Of a stretch of 64,000 bases of DNA, positions 61,071-64,000 are shown piece after piece. The stretch lies in the NCBI GenBank assembly GCA_900544305.1, contig UQUV01000005.1, forward strand, positions 54,708 through 118,707, read 5' to 3'. Source of the DNA: an uncultured Porphyromonadaceae bacterium. Its GTDB lineage: Bacteria > Bacteroidota > Bacteroidia > Bacteroidales > Muribaculaceae. Under the pieces are notes generated by a model. The model was not told the DNA's origin. It saw nothing but the letters and a program-made list of their open reading frames with translations, and did no database searches. Position 1 is the stretch's first letter, and every line of letters begins with the position of its first letter. The position numbers and the translations under genes are program-made.

Positions 61071-61078
61071 TACATTTG
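61071..61078 (+). promoter_or_regulatory. -7 box of the DUF4294 gene
   Basis: TACATTTG, an exact -7 match. The -33 region is weak. The intervening bases 60919-61070 hold no other gene that I trust. Confidence 0.5.
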
Positions 61079-61105
61079 TAATTGTGTAACAACCTGTTTA
61101 AGATT

Positions 61106-61726
61106 TTGAAGTATCTGCTTTCTATAATGTTTCTGTTGGCGACATTTTTTGCCGCCGGTGCCGAAGAAGCGGTTTCCGACCTTCCTTCGGTAAGAAACAA
61201 AGTGTATAAAGGCTACTACTATTTCCAGACAGAAGAAAGCGACAGCACGCTTATGCTGGTAATGAACCCCATTACCGTATTTCCGCCGGAAAGATTCAAA
61301 AACAAAAAACAGGAACAGTTCTATTGGCGCACTGTCCGTGATGTGAAAAAAGCACTTCCTTATGCCAAACTCATCATGGCTACCCTTATTGAAACCTATG
61401 AATATATAGAAACGCTCCCCACAAAAGAAGAAAGGGAAGCCCATCTGAAACGCATGGAACATGACGTGTTCGAACAATACAAGCCGGAACTGAAACGATT
61501 CAGCAGCCGACAAGCCCGCGTGCTTATCAAACTGATTTACCGAGAAACCAATCAACCCTCCTACGACATTATCAAAGCCTTCCTCGGAGGATTTCGTGCC
61601 ACTTTCTGGCAAGTGTTCGGCAGCATGTTCGGTGTCAGCCTAAAGGCAGACTGGAATCCGGAGAAAGACAAAAACGATGCCATCATCGACCGCATCAGCA
61701 CCCTGGTAGAACAAGGTGCACTTTAA
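61106..61726 (+). CDS. DUF4294 family exported protein
   Basis: A protein of about 206 residues of DUF4294, a Bacteroidota family of unknown function. The start is uncertain: TTG at 61106 gives the full signal peptide (KYLLSIMFLLATFFAAGA), while ATG at 61127 gives a shorter one. The core has YWRTVRDVKKALPYAKLIMATLIETYEYI and RQARVLIKLIYRETNQPSYDIIKAFLGGFRATFWQ. It is flanked by a -7 box upstream and the recurring motif 61722-61756 at its stop codon. Confidence 0.75.
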   Translation: MKYLLSIMFLLATFFAAGAEEAVSDLPSVRNKVYKGYYYFQTEESDSTLMLVMNPITVFPPERFKNKKQEQFYWRTVRDVKKALPYAKLIMATLIETYEYIETLPTKEEREAHLKRMEHDVFEQYKPELKRFSSRQARVLIKLIYRETNQPSYDIIKAFLGGFRATFWQVFGSMFGVSLKADWNPEKDKNDAIIDRISTLVEQGAL

Positions 61727-61756
61727 TCCAAAACGGTCATCAGGCCGCCAATTTTA
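61722..61756 (+). repeat. Copy 3 of the intergenic motif
   Basis: Contains CCAAAACGGTCATCAGGCCG; the stem CGGTC/GGCCG has a T-G pair where copy 2 (11001-11035) has T-A. It starts at the stop codon of the DUF4294 gene. Confidence 0.6.
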
Positions 61757-61918
61757 ATATAATCAATACTTGTCAACAACTTACCGACTTTACTGCAAAG
61801 CCGGCTATTTTCCTATAAACTACAGTCAGCACTACAAATCAACCATTAACAGGTTATTATCAGATTATAAACACTTAAAATCCTATTTATCAATATTATA
61901 ACAATTATATCAACATTG

Positions 61919-61942
61919 TTGACAACTTTATTGACAACCTTA
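61919..61942. repeat. Tandem 12-bp repeat at the 3' end of the LuxR-type gene
   Basis: TTGACAACTTTA and TTGACAACCTTA are adjacent. Related words TTGTTGACAA (61916-61925), TTATTGACAA (61928-61937) and TTGTCAACAA (61770-61779) also occur in this 220-bp AT-rich gap. Confidence 0.4.
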
Positions 61943-61946
61943 ACCA

Positions 61947-63671
61947 TCAGAATTGCCGGATATAATCATCAAGAAGAATTTCCTTTGAAAGGCCCATTTT
62001 TTTACGCAGCCTGTAGCGGGCAATAATTATCGTCTGAGGCTGTACAGATAACATCTGCGCTATATGCTTGTTACTGATATTCATCTTACAATAAGCACAA
62101 AGGCGCAATTCATTTTCTGTCAGATTCGGATGTTTTTCCTTCAACTTTGTAAAAAATGAAGGATGTACCTCTTCAAAATGCATCTTAAACTTGTCCCAAT
62201 TGTTTTCTTCCGACAAAATATCGTTCATCATATTCTTAATATGACTTACAGTGCGGACATCTATATTCCCTTCATCCTGTTCTGTTTCCAAATAAGTGAT
62301 TATATCCGATATTTTTTCGTTTTTCGCCATGGAAAGAAGTTGGGAACTGGATAACTCGCGATTTTTTGTATCTACTTTTGTTATCTCATCAAAAATTTTC
62401 ATTTCCAGTTCCTTTTTTTCCAATTCACGCAATTTTTTCTCCGATCGTACCTTCTTCCGAAGTAAATTAATGGCAATCATCGAAACAATCAACAACAATA
62501 TCAAAGATACACTGCCTATCCATAATATAATTTTCAGTTGCGACTTCTCCATCTCCAACTCACGAAGCTGGTATTCCTGACTCACAATTGCAAGTTTTAC
62601 TTTTCCTTTCAATATACTGGAGCTCACTTGGCTGCCATGAATGGAATCCCTGTATTCGCTTGCCCTCATTTTCATTTCATAGGCTTCTTTCCAACGTTTT
62701 TCCTTTCCGTAAATCTGCGACAGCAAATCACACACGTCACCTTTCTGCCCAAATTTCAGCAAATTAGTATTCGACTGTACATACAATTCTTCCGCCAATA
62801 TCCGCGCACTGTCAATCATGCCATTTTCGAAAAACCAGAAAGCCTTGTTTTTTACGGCACTCATTCTGCATTGCCAGTCATTGGACTTTGTTGCTGCCTC
62901 AATAGCATTGTCAATCCATTTTTTCTTGTCATTGGCATTTTCCAACAGCCTTGAATAGGAAAGCATGCAATAGGACTTAATGTCCAATCTGCCATCAGCA
63001 GGAAAATTGTCAATGACATTCTTCAAAAGTTCCGTAGCCTTGTCTTTTTTTCCCGTCTGCTCATAGATATAAGCAACCTGCTGTTGGGTGAGCAACAGCA
63101 TATCCGTCTGACCGCTTTCAGCAAACCATGACTGTGCCTTTTCAATGTATTTCAAAGCCTCCTGATAATCATCAATAAACAAATAAATCAGTCCGGTATT
63201 TCCATCACATAAGGCTTTCATATCCCAGTCGCCGACAGAAGCAAAATATTCCGACAGTCGGCAACAAAGAGTATATGCCTCGAAATAACGACCTTTATTC
63301 AGCAACAGATTGCTTTTTAAAGCCAACAATCTGTGATAATCATAGACATAAGATACCGTATCTACCATTCCTATGGCTTTGTCGACTAAAACGAGGGATT
63401 GTTCTATATCCTGTTTTCCGTATATATCGGCATCCCAATAAATCGCCCTTACTTTCATCTCCCTTTTTCCTGCGGAATCTGCATAAACGTACATGTTCGA
63501 AACCAATTTTCTTAACTTAGCCGTGTCTGCATTATTTTCATTCCGAAAGGCCTCTATATCCTCGGTAAACCTATCAAAGTCGGGTTCGATTGATTTCCAT
63601 AAACCGGCAGAAGCCGACGAACCAATTCCGACCAACAACATGGCAATTATTAACGTAAATATTCTCTTCAT
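61947..63671 (-). CDS. TPR protein with LuxR-type DNA-binding domain
   Basis: A 574-residue membrane-linked regulator. A signal peptide (MKRIFTLIIAMLLVGIG) is followed by tetratricopeptide-like repeats (about 60-370), one transmembrane helix (about 385-408), a coiled coil and a C-terminal LuxR-type HTH (LTENELRLCAYCKMNISNKHIAQMLSVQPQTIIIARYRLRKKMG). This is a common one-component sensor type in Bacteroidales. The ATG at 63671 is preferred over a GTG 15 nt upstream. The IS end lies a few bases upstream, so its native promoter may be lost or displaced. Confidence 0.8.
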   Translation of the reverse strand: MKRIFTLIIAMLLVGIGSSASAGLWKSIEPDFDRFTEDIEAFRNENNADTAKLRKLVSNMYVYADSAGKREMKVRAIYWDADIYGKQDIEQSLVLVDKAIGMVDTVSYVYDYHRLLALKSNLLLNKGRYFEAYTLCCRLSEYFASVGDWDMKALCDGNTGLIYLFIDDYQEALKYIEKAQSWFAESGQTDMLLLTQQQVAYIYEQTGKKDKATELLKNVIDNFPADGRLDIKSYCMLSYSRLLENANDKKKWIDNAIEAATKSNDWQCRMSAVKNKAFWFFENGMIDSARILAEELYVQSNTNLLKFGQKGDVCDLLSQIYGKEKRWKEAYEMKMRASEYRDSIHGSQVSSSILKGKVKLAIVSQEYQLRELEMEKSQLKIILWIGSVSLILLLIVSMIAINLLRKKVRSEKKLRELEKKELEMKIFDEITKVDTKNRELSSSQLLSMAKNEKISDIITYLETEQDEGNIDVRTVSHIKNMMNDILSEENNWDKFKMHFEEVHPSFFTKLKEKHPNLTENELRLCAYCKMNISNKHIAQMLSVQPQTIIIARYRLRKKMGLSKEILLDDYIRQF

Positions 63672-63679
63672 ATCACTAC

Positions 63680-64000
63680 TGTCCACTAAAAATGGACAAG
63701 GTTAAAAATTAAATAAATTCGGTTCACTTGGATCATATCGGTCTTTGACATTTTTGAAATTCGATTTGTCAAACAAATCACTGAGATGTGTTTTGTCAGT
63801 CAGAGAAATTCCGAGTATTTGGAGAACTTCATAAATGCTGCGTTCTAATTTCATATCGTGTTGGACTATTGCTATCAAACAATAAGTAATTATCGCACAA
63901 TAGATTTGTATGCGTACTGCGTTTTCCGATGTTCCCCAAAACTTTTTAATCCTGAGGTGTTGTTTTATCCATTTGAAGAACAGTTCAACACTCCATCTGT
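63680..64000 (-). mobile_element. Insertion sequence end (IS4 type), incomplete at the window edge
   Basis: The end is marked by the inverted pair GTCCA/TGGAC in GTCCACTAAAAATGGAC (63681-63697) followed by the transposase tail. The left boundary is placed near 63680 by inference; target duplication cannot be seen because the other end is outside. Confidence 0.6.
63702..64000 (-). CDS. IS4-type transposase, C-terminal part
   Basis: The frame runs from the window edge to a TAA at 63702-63704. The visible 99 residues include RWSVELFFKWIKQHLRIKKF and ENAVRIQIYCAIITYCLIAIV, typical of the YREK-region/C-terminal end of IS4-family DDE transposases. The N-terminal part lies to the right of the window. 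The intact visible reading frame suggests that the element is not decayed here. Confidence 0.8.
   Translation of the reverse strand, partial: RWSVELFFKWIKQHLRIKKFWGTSENAVRIQIYCAIITYCLIAIVQHDMKLERSIYEVLQILGISLTDKTHLSDLFDKSNFKNVKDRYDPSEPNLFNF

Noticed and set aside
60918..61109. 63-codon frame between repeat B and the DUF4294 gene
   Set aside because: It starts inside the repeat, overlaps the -7 box of the next gene and ends in its leader; no family or spacing support.
61850..61946. Possible replication origin
   Set aside because: AT-richness and TTGACAAC words are suggestive, and recF and dnaX are in the window, but no consensus DnaA boxes (TTATCCACA) and no dnaA gene are seen.

Overview
The window is a Bacteroidales chromosome segment (Bacteroidota), genus not resolved. 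The evidence is the recurrent promoter pattern TTTG-N19/20-TAnnTTTG, which is the Bacteroidales primary sigma-factor promoter; secreted proteins with type IX secretion (T9SS) sorting tails; BspA-type leucine-rich repeats; and family markers such as DUF4836, DUF4294 and the LytS/LytTR pair. It carries about 50 chromosomal genes, two tRNA genes, several families of intergenic repeats, one AT-rich accessory gene cluster and the end of an insertion sequence at the right edge.

Layout. 1-6.5 kb: envelope and secreted proteins (a multidomain metallophosphoesterase, a BspA-like protein, a serine beta-lactamase-fold enzyme). 6.5-10.7 kb: minus-strand operon of a DUF4836 lipoprotein, an ABC ATPase, an FtsX-like permease and a glycerophosphodiester phosphodiesterase. 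10.7-16.7 kb: a PadR/PspC operon behind a palindromic operator, a PepSY-like protein, and a LytS-type kinase with its LytTR regulator. 16.9-24.4 kb: a nucleoside kinase, a large GLUG-repeat surface protein and a Na/phosphate cotransporter. 24.5-28.4 kb: a peroxide-stress group (rubrerythrin, peroxiredoxin, metallo-beta-lactamase-fold protein, OxyR) and an HD hydrolase. 28.7-31.8 kb: GH2 beta-galactosidase. 32-39.4 kb: an MnmC-like methyltransferase, then a complete glycine-cleavage operon headed by a lipoate ligase (lplA-gcvT-gcvH-gcvPA-gcvPB-lpdA). 39.5-44.9 kb: a zinc-ribbon membrane protein, an AAA/DUF4143 ATPase bracketed by palindromic repeats, a U32 peptidase-family protein and MutY.

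45-51.4 kb holds a twelve-gene minus-strand accessory cluster, clearly richer in A+T than its neighbours, between mutY and recF. It encodes a predicted DNA-binding regulator, an internally duplicated 129-residue protein, a tail-anchored protein, a TerB-like protein, a two-helix membrane protein, two related proteins built of repeated halves (one with a Lys/Thr-rich tail), a PD-(D/E)XK nuclease-like protein, a coiled-coil protein and three short basic proteins. A shared 21-bp motif lies at nearly the same distance upstream of the -7 box of both the regulator gene and the following operon. This is the best candidate in the window for an undescribed system; its function is not known from the sequence.

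51.8-63.7 kb returns to housekeeping: recF, a DUF721 protein, a thioesterase, an arabinose-5-phosphate isomerase-like SIS protein, a PfkB-fold protein lacking the catalytic Asp, a helical-repeat protein, ribH, tRNA-Tyr and tRNA-Gly, a uracil permease, shikimate kinase, dnaX, a DUF4294 protein and a TPR/LuxR-type regulator. An IS4-type transposase end lies just upstream of that last gene. Two copies of a roughly 110-bp intergenic repeat each carry an outward promoter, feeding the U32 gene and dnaX.
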